Assembly: GCA_003640385.1 (NCBI GenBank) | Contig: RCAB01000004.1 | Span: forward strand, 682,001-746,000 | Direction: 5' to 3' | DNA from: Setaria digitata | Taxonomy: Eukaryota > Nematoda > Chromadorea > Rhabditida > Setariidae | DNA length: 64,000 nucleotides | Shown here: piece after piece, positions 52,001 to 64,000 of the stretch | Numbering within the stretch: the stretch's first letter is position 1 | Layout: every line of letters begins with the position of its first letter | Made by a program: the position numbers and the translations under genes | The notes under the pieces: generated by a model | Database searches by the model: none | What the model was told of the DNA's origin: nothing | What the model saw: only the letters and a program-made list of their open reading frames with translations

Positions 52001-55000
52001 GTGTAACTTGTTGAGAGTAATATTTAGAACATTCTTTCAACTGAAGATTACTGAATTACATTTTTCCTTTCAGTACACCCTCTTCACAAAACAAAAATAA
52101 TCGTTGCTCGACGACCAATGGATTTGAAATTTCGCTTTTACAAAAAGGTTTTTTTTTTTCATCCTTTTTCAGTTTAATATGTTCATTTACTAATTGATTA
52201 TAGCTCATGTGTTATTGTAATTNTGACGACCAATGGATTTGAAATTTCGCTTTTACAAAAAGGTTTTTTTTTTTTTCATCCTTTTTCAGTTTAATATGTT
52301 CATTTACTAATTGATTATAGCTCATGTGTTATTGTAATTGTCAAATAAAGTCTACAGAAGCTGATAGAGCCAAAAGTGGGGATGGGGAGAATTCTGTTTG
52401 ATGTTCTATGGAAAAGTAATAGATTCAGGAAATTGAACCATTCTGTTAGGCATCCTACAAGTTACTTTTTTTTAATTCTATTTCCGGTTCATTCTTGTTG
52501 TAATATGTAATACTCGTGGACTGAGTTTAAGTTTTAAATTACCTACAGCTTTGTGCATCCTTCGATTAGTGCATACATAGGTAGAAACTAGGATAAAGAA
52601 GTTAGGAAAGATGATAAAAGAGGAAGAAGAATCATTGGTGGCTTTAATGAACCGATCGTTTAGAGACAAGACGTCTAAATTTTGACTGCTTGTCTGCCAA
52701 GGAAATGGAAGTGCCAAAGCTTTTTTTTCTGGCGCGGCCAAATTCTGATCAGACAGATTATCGCTATCTTTGATTATGCTTTGATTTTGTCCGCATCTGA
52801 ACTATTCGCAGTTATCTTTTACTACTGTGTTATTAACACTTAATATACATTTTCTTCTGAGAAAAATTGCATTACTATCTGTGATGAATTTGTAAGAATC
52901 TATGAATGTTGATATTTTGGAGAATTTTTTTTTTCTGGTCAGTTTTTCGTTGAGTGAAGGCAATGAGGTGATCGATTTGCTGATCACTTCAGCACTTCAT
53001 ACTTCATGGTATATGAGAGGACAACAGGAAATACTCGAACACAATGAGCAGATGAACTTTTCCAATTATTTTCAAAAATTTGATTAATCCGTAAATTGTC
53101 CCTTCCTCCTCTGTATTGATCTTCTGTATTGTAAAACTTGAAATTGAAATCAGTTTGCTCTTTTCTTCTCACCTCTTCCTCCATAGGTTCATTTAAAAGT
53201 GGACTAATTCCACTTCTTTTGTTTCTGTAACCAATTTCCTTAGTAAATTTTTACAGTACCTAGTACCGCAGTTCTTTTCTCGAAGGTGATATTACTTTTT
53301 GCATCTTTTCCAAATATCCCGGTACCAGACCATTATTTGTCCTCTGCTACCTCACCCTCATTATTTCTTTCATTTCCTTCCGTTCTGTACGCCCTTGACG
53401 GTGTGGAAGTAAAAATTATTCATATTTTCCATTCACTGACTGCTTCTCCCTCTTCTAACAAAGACACATTTATGTTTTATGCCCCGTTCGGAATCGTTCG
53501 TTTTCTAATTAATAACTTATTTTTATGTCTGTCCAGATTTCTCTCCTTTTGCAGTTCATAATGTTTCCAGAAGTTTTGAGAAAATTTTTTTGAATCCTCT
53601 TTATGATGATAGATTCATGAAGGAAATCTTGTCGTGCGATTTCGAAGTATCTATGTGAATTTTCATTTGCTTAATTAGCAGATAAATATAAATAATTGAA
53701 CGATAAAATATGATGATTGGAAAGGAGAGATTTTGGAGCCACTAAAGCATGTTTAGGAAAAAAGAGTTTAGGAAAGTTTAGGGAAAAGAAAAAACTGAAG
53801 TGACTTACACAGGTCACTTAAGAACAGGCGCTGTGAATCGGCGATAAACTAGGCCAAGTTGAATGAAAATATATCACATCTACTAGCACTGGCATGGTTA
53901 GATAATTTTTTAGTGATAACAGTAATAATTTTTAAGAAGTCAATGGGGGAAATGAGTTGCTGACAGTATTGATATAATTGTGCTGCACGAGAATTCAACA
54001 CAAATGTGATTCTTATCACATGTAAAAAAATGAAAATTTGGCAAGGTTAAACAGAGGTCATTATCATTTGAATGCCACTAAAAAAGTGGTGACTTTTTTC
54101 AACATGCACTTTTTGACTGCTGATCTAAATAGTTTCATTAATCACAAATAGTGATTAAATTAAAACATTAGGTGTCCAAGTCGCTCCTTCTCATCTGTCC
54201 TTTTAATACTAAAATTATAATCATCTGCTGATCATTTCTTCTGCTATCAATTGTGCAGAAAGCTCTGCTTACATTTCTTTGCTTTTGTTTTCTGTTTAAT
54301 TTACCTCTACTACGCTTTATCCGTAGTACCTTTACATTGTCATTTTTGTATTTACTTGTCTGCTTCTCACTTATTTAATTGTTAATTCTCCGATTAAGCC
54401 TAAATTTGGGAAGCATTATATGATTGAAATTTCTGTTGTAGATGATCAACAGAAACTGTTATTTTATTTCAGCCGTACTGTGAACTTCACAATTAACTAC
54501 TGTCCTTTAAATTTTGAAAATTCTTCAGCCAATGTACTTGCTTGTTTGATCAATTGGAAAATCCAAAAATTGTCAAAACTTGCTTTAAAAAATTTTAATG
54601 TTAAGGCGCTTAGGTATAATCGCGAATGTTCATATATTAAGCAGGGATAGATTCTTATATTTACTGGTTATCAATAAGGAATTTTGTGTAAAAGTGACCA
54701 AGAAATCCACAAAATGTCAGTAAAGATTTGCTAGCGGAAGCTGGTAAGAACTAGCTAGGTACTAGTGTAGAGTAGTGGGAAACTGATACCGGTTAGGAAC
54801 AGTCGGGTTTTCGTGTACTAGTAAGTCTAACGGACGGAGATATCAAAGAATTGATAGTACTTATCTTATTTGAGGCTCGTGAATTAAATTCACATCTTAT
54901 CGCTCCTCATCTGTCTCTCAATGGATTCAACCACACTTCGATTCTATCATTTTGAACGTTTCGAATACCCGAACGAAAAGAAGTTCTCTCCGTAAGACAA

Positions 55001-58000
55001 GATTTTATAAGAAGCAACTTGGACAAGCTTAGGCTCTTTCCACCGCTTTAAGCCTTATTTGACCCTCGATCTGTGCATAAGAATTATGAGGACTAGGGAA
55101 TTTCAGGTTTCCGTAGTTCAGTCTTAGCTATAAATCTTTTCTTGGCCGACTCATCCGAGTGCTATGATAGGCTTTGTTTGTGTTCATTTTTTCCATTTAT
55201 CAAGTGATCATCTGTACGGAGATGCCTTTCAGCATCTCCCATATCTTCCCTTGGCTCTCCAAATGGCTTATTTATTGGTAGAGTGATGGTTTCTGGGAAA
55301 AGGAACTCGATTACAATTCGCCGACACAGATTATGGATTGGAATGAAGGAGTGGGAGCTTCATTCCATTGATGGAGAAATTTGAAAAATTTTGTTGTTCG
55401 TCGGAAAAGGTGCTGTGACTCATCTCAAACATTTCAGAATTAAATCATGCATCTATCTATTTGATTACAATCTTTGATTTTTTCTTCATCATGTAGCCAG
55501 TGAGGAATGTTGATAAAGGCCGTGTAGCGTCTCTTTCTTGACATTATCATTATAATGGTTGTTATTATCGTCCTTCTCCTTATCGTCATCATCTTTTACC
55601 GTCTCATCGATTTCAAAAAAGATCAGTGCAGTTTCGTGAGATCGCAATATTCTCCTCTTGCCTCTGAACTTGATCTTGTATCTCCCATCTATTGCAACTG
55701 CGGAAGTGAAGGAGTTGGACTGAAAAAATTCCGTCACTCTGAAGTTACTATAGAACTTATGTTCGGATTGTTTAACCTATATACTTTCTTTTTTTTCAAA
55801 AATTCAAACACTGAAAGTTTCAAATTTTGAAGAGAAAGGATAGTTGTTTTAGAAATTTTTTTGACTCAATGCTCTCTCTCAGAAACCAGTGAAAACCTCT
55901 AAACTGAGTAACGGGCCTAGTTTAGCCTTTATATTACAAGTCATAACATGATGAAAAGTCATGTAAGTTGGTTAGATAGAGATAAAAGGGCAAACATTCT
56001 TAAGCATATGACTAGGCCAACACGAATAATGGCCATTGAAGCTTTCAAAAAATCTAATTAGAATTTGAAACTACTTCGAAATTGAAAAAAAAAAAAACAC
56101 ATTCTATTCATTTGACTTTTTTTTTAAAAACTCGTCGTAATTGCTGTATAGAAATATTGGATGATTTTTTGTATGAGAGAAAAACATGTTCGTTCAGTTT
56201 ACAGAACTGATTAATAGTAATTAAGAATTACCTTATTTGCTGTCGTGAATATTAATGTCGTAGTCAAGGTTGAAGGACAGTGCAAGCTGGTACTTCTAAG
56301 TGGTGCATTTTTCGTAACTTCTCGAAGAATTATTATCATTTGTTGAGTTTATAATGATAAGCGAACCTGAGTAAATCGTCACCTGCGTTTGAAGCCCTGT
56401 CCGAAGGTTGACTAGCGTGAGAGCTAGTTTAAGTTTTAATTCTCTTCTGAGTTACGTTCTGGGCTCACTCAATTTTCTTTTGATTTGAACTGAGAGCATC
56501 CCATCCATGTAATAATTTCAATGTACATTGAAGGCTAAGGACTTTCAGGATCAGAGGGTCGTTGAAGGACTAATCTCACTCATGTTGTTGAAATTTTGTA
56601 GGACAACACGGGTAGTTATGTTTGTTCTGCTTCTCAGCATGGAAAGTGATACCGGAGTGAGAAATCTCGGGAGAGCCATGCACCAAGTGATGCCTGTGAA
56701 AGGGTAATCTGTTCGCAACCGTCACCCCGTCATCATTTCCTGTGCAATGAATGAGTCATTTTGCTAACATTTAATTCACCAACACATTCATTCCTTACAT
56801 TGACAGAAAGGGGAAAGGATAATGGAAAAGAGTTGCCGTAAATAATTCTGGCCGTCAGTCTTTCTACGTGTACCTCTCATCATTCCCTTGTCTTACGTAT
56901 GATATTCTGCATTAGATCCTAATTTCATGATCAGTTTATAGTTCACTTTTCCTCACTCTATTGTAACACTTCTTTTTCTTCCATCCTATGAACTACTGTA
57001 AGTCTCACTATATGTGCACTGTAAAACACTCTAAGATGGATGATTAACACTAAATAGGCTTGAGAAATGATCCTCGATCGAGATTAGCTTCTTTGAAACT
57101 TCTAAATCATGTCTCGCTGGGGCTTCGACACTGCTCAATCATATCCTGTGGAAGGATACTCGGGCTGTTTCGGTTTTTGACAAGGAGTTTTTTAGAGCAG
57201 TATAATTTGTGTTTAATTTATGACGCATTCGAAGACTAGTTTTAGTTTTCATTTAGAATGCTTAAAGCAGGACTACAGTTGTTCGAAGTGAAAAATTTTT
57301 GTATTCCAACGGATCACTTCACTGACATCTTTCATTTTAGAAAGGACGTAGTGGTATTTCTAAAAAATGGTTATGGATTATTTTCTAATTCATGTGAGGA
57401 ATTATATCATGTTTGTACAGTTAATTGGATCACTGATGAAGTAAACTGCTGAAAAAGGAAGAACTCAAAAATGAACAGCGGATGGGCACAAATTTCCCTC
57501 ATCCTCGATTACTACCGATAAACCTAGACTGGGAGTGTAGGTGTGCATCTGTGATGAAGCCATTTCTAAAGTCAACACAAGCCTTCGAATCATAATTTCG
57601 TTTCCTACATCTTCATGGGAAAATGACTTGGAAAAATTTTTCGTTCTCATGTTATCTTTCGTCTCAGTTTAGCAAACACTTGGTCAGCAACACTTTTTGC
57701 AACCAATCGATTATCCCATCTCTGAAAATAACGTTATTAGGAAGATTAATCTGTAGATGATCGGAGTCTAGAATCTCTCTTAGATCGATATTTCATCTTT
57801 TATTTTAATTCGCAGCTTTTGGAGCTATTCTCCGCTTCTCTGGTTTTTAGTATCTAAGTACATTCTTATCAGTTGAAGTTTGCCATTTGTGCTGAAATAT
57901 ATTTGAAAACAAATTCAGTGACTCATTAGCTACACCTTCCCTTACTGCAAGTGCTGCTTTACCGATTGAATTATTGGTTATTACTGGACCATTTATGTTA

Positions 58001-61000
58001 CTTGCAAAGTGGTTATGCAATTTAGGAAATAAGCCTCAGTTTCGAGATGTAAAATTTCAGTCTTGGTGTATTTTTGTTGAATGCCAAGTACAGATGAACT
58101 TCGCCCTAAAATATAATCTCCAAAGACTCGGCACATGAAATCTTCACTTTCGTATTCGTGAGAGAGTCTTTTATCTTGCACATTTTCTGAAAATCGTACA
58201 GTCCATTCCTTAATGTTTTTTTTTCAGTCAACAAAGTTATTGATCACTTTCTTAGTGGTAAATCGAGAATGGTAAGAATAGAAGTAATATGAAACACTTC
58301 CAGTGTTTTGTGATACTCCAAACTTGAAATAATTATAGCACATTTTGTAGTTTCTATGAGCAGCTTATCCTAATTTAGGTAGCAGAGCTGATATTCCAAC
58401 AGTTTATTTTATGGTATTTTCATAACCAAAGATTTTTTTTATTTTACAGCCTTATGGAACTTATCATACCAAACCTAAGCTAAAGCTTAGTTGAAATCTA
58501 ATTGCTTTTTCTCTTTATGAGATTCTCTTGCACTAGCAAATAAATACCACTCATTTGCAGCAATAGCTCTGAAGAGTCAAAAAACTAGATAAGTTTTTCG
58601 TATTCTTCTCCTAGCATGAATTTAAAAACCTTTACATACTTTCAGCTTAAATTTCCTGACTGTCTTCTTCTTTGAAAAAAAAATTTTTTTTCGCTTCATA
58701 CAGCCAAATTCATTATATTTTGTTAATTAACTCTTCCGTTTTTGGCTTCAGTTCACTGTTGAGAATATCTTCTTCATTCCATAAATTCTTGTTTGTTTTT
58801 CTGACTTGATCTGTCATGATTAGTGGGGTTGATTAGATGGTCTTAATATTTTGTAAGCCTTAATTAAGAGAGGAAGTACAATAGCGGAACGCAAGTCCAT
58901 ATGACTTATACAAGACTTTTGGTCGCTTCCTCTTGACTTATCATCGGTTGTTTGCTGAAATGACCCCGCACTTTGAAGCATACTGATATATTTGTTCTGA
59001 CTTTGCTAAATTCTTTGAAGACAATAAATTACAGGTAGTAAAATGGCTTTAGAATTAGATACAGTAACATCATCGGTGAATGGCAATGGCAGTAACAGTA
59101 ATGGTTCACTGAAAGCAAATAATAACTATTCTCCAATCAGCAACGATTCCGGATTTCATAGTGATCGGTTACAGTATAAGCCGCAGCGAACAGTGTCGAG
59201 AAACCGTGCTAATATCAAACACAAACCAACTTATGTGAGTGTGTTTGCCTCTGATCCGGATTGTTCCAGTCCATTGTTTGATGAATTCGATCGACGTTTC
59301 GCTACCAAGTATTAATTTAAAATATTGGAATATTTGTAGAAATTCAGCTAAAACTAAAATTGAATTTTTTTTTTCATTTCTGAACTTCTTAGATTTGCTC
59401 GTAGTTTTGCTTTCTCTGTTATCTACTACACATGTTTGAAGAAGTTTGTCAAGGCAACAGTTGGCATCAATAGCCTTAAATCTTGCTGATTGTTATTGTC
59501 CTAATGTCTTTAGATTGTTTTAATTGGGATTTTTAGAAAATTAATTTCTTTTTTCAGTCGACCGCACTTTCTCAACGGTACGCTTCATTTGCCTACGGGA
59601 ATTGAGGAAACACGCTCTGTTTCAGCGATTGCTGCTCCCTTAATAACGCCATCTCACACATGCATGAGTACAAATGTTTCTCCTGACACTACGATTCATC
59701 CAGAAATCTCAAGACAGACTTACCGAACTAAACAGCAGGCTTTTTCAGCAGCTTCTGAAAGTGCTTGTCAATCGGAGGAAGAATCTGTCAATCTGTCTTC
59801 TTCAAGTATGCTTCCAACAACTTTAACTGATCAGAAACTTAGTGATGCAGTACCTCCCAAAGTTCTTTCATTTGGTAGTGTATCGAAATCATTTCAAACA
59901 ACGCAGAAAACTTCGGAGCAAAACACTTACAAATTTGCTGGTCTAGAACTTGAAGGACAAGGAAATACGACAAACATTAAAGAACAGAGAGTTGGGAAGT
60001 CTGCATTATCCATGAAAGAATCGTTGGATGGCCCACATGCAAAATCCGAGCGAAATTCGTCGACAAAAGTACAAAACTTAAACTGCCATCTTTATCCACA
60101 AAAAACTGTTAAACCAGAAGAATCTTGTTTAACTCTAGTGAAGTCGGTGGATCTCCCCAAAACAAAGTTATTTCAAGTCAGTTCGAAGCAAACAGTGGAA
60201 ATATCGTCTGATTCTATTAAAAAACCGATCTCGAAGAATAAACCTGAAGAAATCGAGAGAGCGTCGTCGCAGCGCTTACTCACGGAATTCAAAGAAGTAC
60301 CAAATTCGGAACCTTTTCTTTCTAGAATAACTCGCCGACATAGTCAAGAAAGTTACGGCACTAGTCTGGAAGAACCTCCACCTCAGATTTTGTTTCGTAA
60401 TCTGGAATTTGGAATAAATTCAGAACAAAAACTAGAAAATCAACCTGTGTGCGAAGAGCAGTGTACTGATGGTCATGTAAACGGGAAAAGTCGCTTTGTT
60501 TCGTTTGTGCCCACTACAAAACTGAACTGTATCATCTCTCAAGAGCCTTGCTCTTTGAAAAATATCGATGAAAGCCGCCTGTATCCTGCAGTCGCCATTC
60601 CGAAAATGACTGATTTGCCTCTTTCAAGTACTCCTAAAGGTCCTTCAATTTTATCAGTAAAAAAACCGTTGGAAAATTATTTTGCATCAGATAGTCATCG
60701 TTCAGATCAGTTTGGAAAACACTGTTTGAATACGATCTGTAGTTTTCAAAAGTCAGAATTTGATTCTTTGGGACGTGATTCTGATTTGAAGTCATCGGGA
60801 CTAGTTTACACTGGCGAGAAGTTTGATTTTTCGTCACTCGAAACAGTGAATGACACTTCTAGAATTTCAGATTACTCGACAAAACTTACCGAAAATGTGC
60901 TTGATTTCACATCTCCTACATCAACAAAAACCAACATTCCTTCTTCTGCATCGAATAACTCGTTAGATAAAAATTGTTCTGCGTCTTTTTCAGAAAAATC

Positions 61001-64000
61001 TGCTTCAGCTGTTTTTGAAAAATCCACAGTTATTCCCAAAAAATTCATTCCGTCTGTTCCTCAAAATTCAGCTCCACCAGTTTTGGGAAAATCAGTTCAT
61101 TCCCATGGAGTCACACCAACGATTTCTAGCAATGAGTCACAAAATATGACGTCATCGAACTTGAAATTTGAAATGCCTATGGTGGAAATTCCACGACGTG
61201 CTAGAGATGATGATAAATCCGTCCCTTTCAATAAACTTATCGAAAAGGCAAATTTTTCATATCATTCTTGAAACTAAGAGTTAATTGCTTTCGTGACTTT
61301 TTTTTTTTTCTTAATTAAACTTCACTGGCAGCTGGGATTTGGTGCACCAGTTATTCATTTTTGATTTACTAAGAACAGACTTTTGCAGTTCACAAGAGCA
61401 GATAATGGCGCAATCCCAACACCGAAAGCATTTCGAAGGATCGGAACCCCCAGTGATTCAGGCAAATCAACTGCGATGAAGAATCGTAGTAGTAGTGGTA
61501 TTTTGCAAGTGACAACATTAAATTCATGTACCGTGAAGAAAGTTCCACATAGTGGGAAGATCATCAATGACAAGCTTACGGCATGGAATTCTTGTGTTGA
61601 AACCTCCAATAGGTTTTCGACTATTGGAAACGAATCCTTTTCGAGAGGCGGAAATTTGTTTGCCAAAGCTAAAGCATCCTTTGAAAAGGTTATCCATCTA
61701 AGAAACTGATAATGCAACAAATAAACACATAAAACTGATAATGGAACACTTTATGAAACAACAGGAAATGGCATTGAGGGAAGACAAGGAAGAGTTGGTC
61801 ATTTCATAAGACGAGACTTTAAAATCTGTCGGTAGAATCATGGAACAAGGATTGTTAATGAATTGCATATTTTTGATGCGTCGTACAGCAATTTTTTTCC
61901 TCATTAAATTCCCCTCTCGAAATTTTATAGCTACTTGTAAACATTTTATGATATTAACTTTATTGGTCAATTTCTGTATTTATCGGTAATTATTCTTCTA
62001 AATTCTTTGGTATGGCGAGCTCATGAGCGGTATAATTTTGTTTCAGACTACAGAGCTGCTTCCTTCGCGTAATACGGACAGGAAACTTTCCCCTAATGTG
62101 GATGAAAATAAAGTAGTGAGATCTGCAAGTATTATCGGACAAGCTGAAAAAGTTGAGAGCAGATCGATGGTTGTGAGGGAACAGAAAGAATCTTTTGAAG
62201 AGTGTTCATCACTGATGGGAAAAGAGGCGAATTTAGAAATGGCCGTATCTTTAACAGAAGTAGAGCCTCCTTCAGAAGGTACTGTGAAAGGTTAGAACAA
62301 TTTAGTCTATTTGTTTTGTTTAACTTATGACAGCCAAGATTTAAGGGAAGTGCTTGTAATTTAAAGGAGAGAGATGTTTTCAGAAATTTCTAAAAAAGGG
62401 TCAACTGGAGGGCTAGATTTCTCACGTTTTGATAGCATAACAGATGATGATGTAATCGGAAGGCCGCTTGAAGCAGAGGAAGCTGAACAAATGGCACTTC
62501 AAACAGGCAAAGAGGTGAAATCAAATAATGAATTGCGTAAACAGAGACAACCCTCTGAAACGGAGGTTTAATTTTTTTTTTTTTTTTTTTTTTTTTTAAC
62601 TGTTGACAGATAAGTCCAATATTTTCACAAGTCACGGTTTAAGCGCTTGCTTATGATGTCTTCCAGGTTATATCGAAGCATCTATAATCCACAACTTCTT
62701 TTTTTTTAACAAAAACTGGAATGATCTTAGGAGAAATCACTAGTTTTGTGTCTACTTTTCCTGTAGGAATTATCGGCACATCTTTCATTTTGTGACATCA
62801 CCAAAGTATTTCAGCTGTTGGAATGCAAAAGTTTGTTGGGTAAAAAATTTATCGATTATGACATTTTCAAAGTAACACTGAAAAGACTAGCCAGCAATCC
62901 AGAAGGCTCTGTTGGAGTAATTCTAAGTTCGGCAGCTTCCGGTGACCAGTATATCACTGTGAGTTAGTTGAATGATATAATTAATGTTCTTTTAACTTTG
63001 TGGTGGCGGCAATAAGTTTGCTTTGTTCAGGTACAAAGGGTTATATCGGGTAGTATAGCGGATAGAAGCGACCTCATCGAGAAAGGTGATCGTGTCTTCT
63101 TCGTACAAGGTCATTCCACAAAACAGGTTAGATAGCGCCTCTCATTACGCATGTTTTATATTATCATTGATTTTTCCCAAATTAACTTTTGATATCGAAA
63201 GATGGAGAACTTGAAAGCCGATTTCCTTCATATTAATCTTACATGTAGTTACTTTGATTTTTATTATTATTGTATTTTGGTTACTCCCATTTCAGATGAC
63301 AGCAGCAGACGCGCGCACCTTAATTAAACAAAGAACGGAACATGTTGTTTTTATACTTGGACGACTGAAAGCAAAATCGGGTGACATGCCAGCTGAGCCT
63401 GCGAGATTTGTTTCTACCGGTAAAATCATTTTGTAAATTCACTCATCTTTTCCGTAAATGTCATGAAGCTTTTAAATGGCAAAATAGTGTCTTTGTAGAT
63501 TAATAAATGTTCTAAGTGGATCTGGAACATATAAGAATTTATTTGTCCAACCAAACCAAGGTTTTTTGTGGTTAAGCTACCGCTGATCCCGATTTGTTCA
63601 ACTATTCAACGGATTCTGAGGAAGTGCTACTCACAAAAGGCAGTCTTGGTGTCGGCTTGGCGCTTGATGGTGGTCGTGGATCTGTGTTTGGGGACCGGCC
63701 AATTGTTATCAAAAGGGTTTTTGAAGGTGAGTTACCTGTATCAGTTGTTATAGAAACAACAGAAATATGTATTTTAGAGCATGTGTTTTGATTAAGAAAA
63801 CAAAAGAGAAAAGGTTATGAAGAACGGTAGGAAGACTCGCAATTTCTTATTGCGATTCCGTTTGGAAGATAAGTTGTTGCTCGATGATTATTGTTCGTAC
63901 GCATTTTCTGTTCGATTTCTTCCTAGGCGGCTCTGCGGCACGCAGTGGTCGTATAAAAGTTGGTGATCAGGTGATCACAATTGATGGCATCGATGTACGA
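46034..64000 (+). CDS. Large multi-PDZ scaffold, pro-IL-16/PDZD2-like (partial, runs off window)
   Basis: Plus-strand exons: 46034-46340, 47023 to about 47210, 51034-51170, 51716-51901, 52074-52147, 59035-59308, 59558-61247, 61389-61688, 62047-62290, 62384-62565, 62767-62958, 63031-63126, 63296-63419, 63577-63726 and 63927 onward. From 51034 all junctions keep frame. PDZ1 spans exons 1-2 (PLGFSIVGG loop, [20 protein letters not shown]). PDZ2 spans 51034-51901 ([18 protein letters not shown]). A Ser/Thr-rich disordered region of about 560 residues (59558-61247) follows. PDZ3 is at 62767-63419 and PDZ4 from 63577 ([19 protein letters not shown]), continuing past the edge. PDZ3-4 resemble the C-terminal PDZ pair of pro-IL-16 and PDZD2. 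Such proteins bind C-terminal peptides and organise membrane or cytoskeletal complexes. An acceptor 45 bases before ATG 46034 supports that start. Between 47210 and 51034 further exons are likely (for example 47862-48041). Confidence 0.85.
47862..48041 (+). other. Candidate extra exon of the PDZ scaffold
   Basis: A splice-acceptor-like TAG or CAG precedes an open frame of 60 codons, rich in Lys, Arg and Glu ([20 protein letters not shown]), ending at a good donor (GCT then GTAAGT). The length is a multiple of three, and it starts and ends in the phase needed for the exon at 51034. A second possible piece lies at about 48198-48313 ([15 protein letters not shown]). Neither could be joined unambiguously to the exon at 47023. 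Confidence 0.4.
48042..51033 (+). other. PDZ-gene intron sequence
   Basis: About 3 kb of AT-rich sequence lies before the first PDZ2 exon. Apart from the possible coding piece near 48198-48313, I see only homopolymer runs and a doubled nine-base unit (GGTACCGAG) near 50009. Confidence 0.45.
51421..52690. repeat. Pair of diverged direct repeats flanking the second PDZ2 exon
   Basis: Copy A (about 51421-51660) and copy B (about 52401-52690) share ordered blocks. These include AATAGATTCAG, CATCCT(G/A)CAAGT, CTATTTCC(A/G)GTTCAT, GACAAAAGAGGAAGAA-like and TTTAATGAACC. Copy B has extra sequence in the middle. They are clearly homologous but diverged, and lie in the introns before and after exons 51716-51901 and 52074-52147. 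Confidence 0.75.
52110..52339. repeat. 113/115-bp near-identical copies around a single N (probable assembly join)
   Basis: Positions 52110-52222 and 52225-52339 are the same sequence apart from a T run of 11 versus 13, with a single N at 52223. The duplicated segment includes the last 38 bases of the coding exon 52074-52147 and its donor. This looks like two overlapping contig ends left unmerged, so the second copy should not be annotated as an exon. Confidence 0.9.
52340..59034 (+). other. Large intron of the PDZ scaffold gene
   Basis: Nearly 7 kb separates the coding exons ending at 52147 and starting at 59035. I find no second gene inside on either strand. The only notable open frames are an overlapping pair at 55489-55830, one hydrophobic on plus and one acidic/Asn-rich on minus, which look like composition effects. 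The intron could hold enhancers or an internal promoter. Confidence 0.5.

Noticed and set aside
52225..52262. Second copy of a PDZ-gene coding segment as a duplicated exon
   Set aside because: It follows a single N, matches the first copy almost exactly including intron sequence, and lacks an acceptor; best explained as an assembly artefact.
55489..55830. Overlapping open frames on both strands in the large PDZ-gene intron
   Set aside because: One is a hydrophobic Val/Ile run and the other its acidic/Asn-rich mirror; this is a composition effect of a repetitive ATC/GAT patch.

Overview
The window looks like nuclear DNA of a nematode. It is AT-rich, and its genes are cut into short exons by introns that often carry very long T tracts before the 3' splice site. 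Most genes have a splice acceptor 2-45 bases before the start codon, as expected for spliced-leader trans-splicing. The gene set is purely eukaryotic. The T-tract style and GC-AG introns would fit a clade III (spirurid or filarial) worm, but that placement is inference. There is no prokaryotic, viral, CRISPR or intact transposon content.

Layout, left to right. (1) 214-2340, plus strand: the 3' part of an unrecognised low-complexity, Q/S/N-rich protein gene. (2) 5178-6802, minus: a TMEM106-family lysosomal membrane protein. (3) 7703-12538, minus: exocyst subunit EXO84/EXOC8. (4) 13041-15663, plus: flap endonuclease FEN1, head to head with EXO84. (5) 16770-17399, minus: a TMEM234-family small membrane protein. 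(6) 18308-23956, plus: the ER J-domain/multi-thioredoxin reductase ERdj5 (DNAJC10, dnj-27). (7) 24734-28653, minus: a Cys-loop nicotinic-type receptor subunit with an unusual pore helix. (8) 29571-37442, minus: TMEM94, a P-type-ATPase-like membrane protein. (9) 37877-38903, minus: ribosomal protein L31, close upstream of TMEM94. (10) About 7 kb without a gene. (11) 46034 to the right edge, plus: a very large multi-PDZ scaffold, most like pro-IL-16/PDZD2, with at least four PDZ domains, a disordered exon of about 1.7 kb and an intron of nearly 7 kb. It runs off the window.

Seven gene models (FEN1, TMEM106, TMEM234, ERdj5, the receptor, RPL31 and most of the PDZ gene) were assembled exon by exon and keep frame through all listed junctions. 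EXO84 and TMEM94 are supported by many exons but not every junction was resolved. The genes share no pathway, apart from a loose link among membrane, secretory and lysosomal functions (EXO84, TMEM106, TMEM94, ERdj5).

I found no novel multi-gene system. The most interesting items are a receptor pore with serine at the usual 9' leucine gate, in-frame alternative acceptors just before the last FEN1 domain, a 22-base exon in RPL31, two frame-supported GC-AG introns, and diverged direct repeats around a PDZ exon. Two single-N joins each flanked by near-identical copies look like assembly errors.
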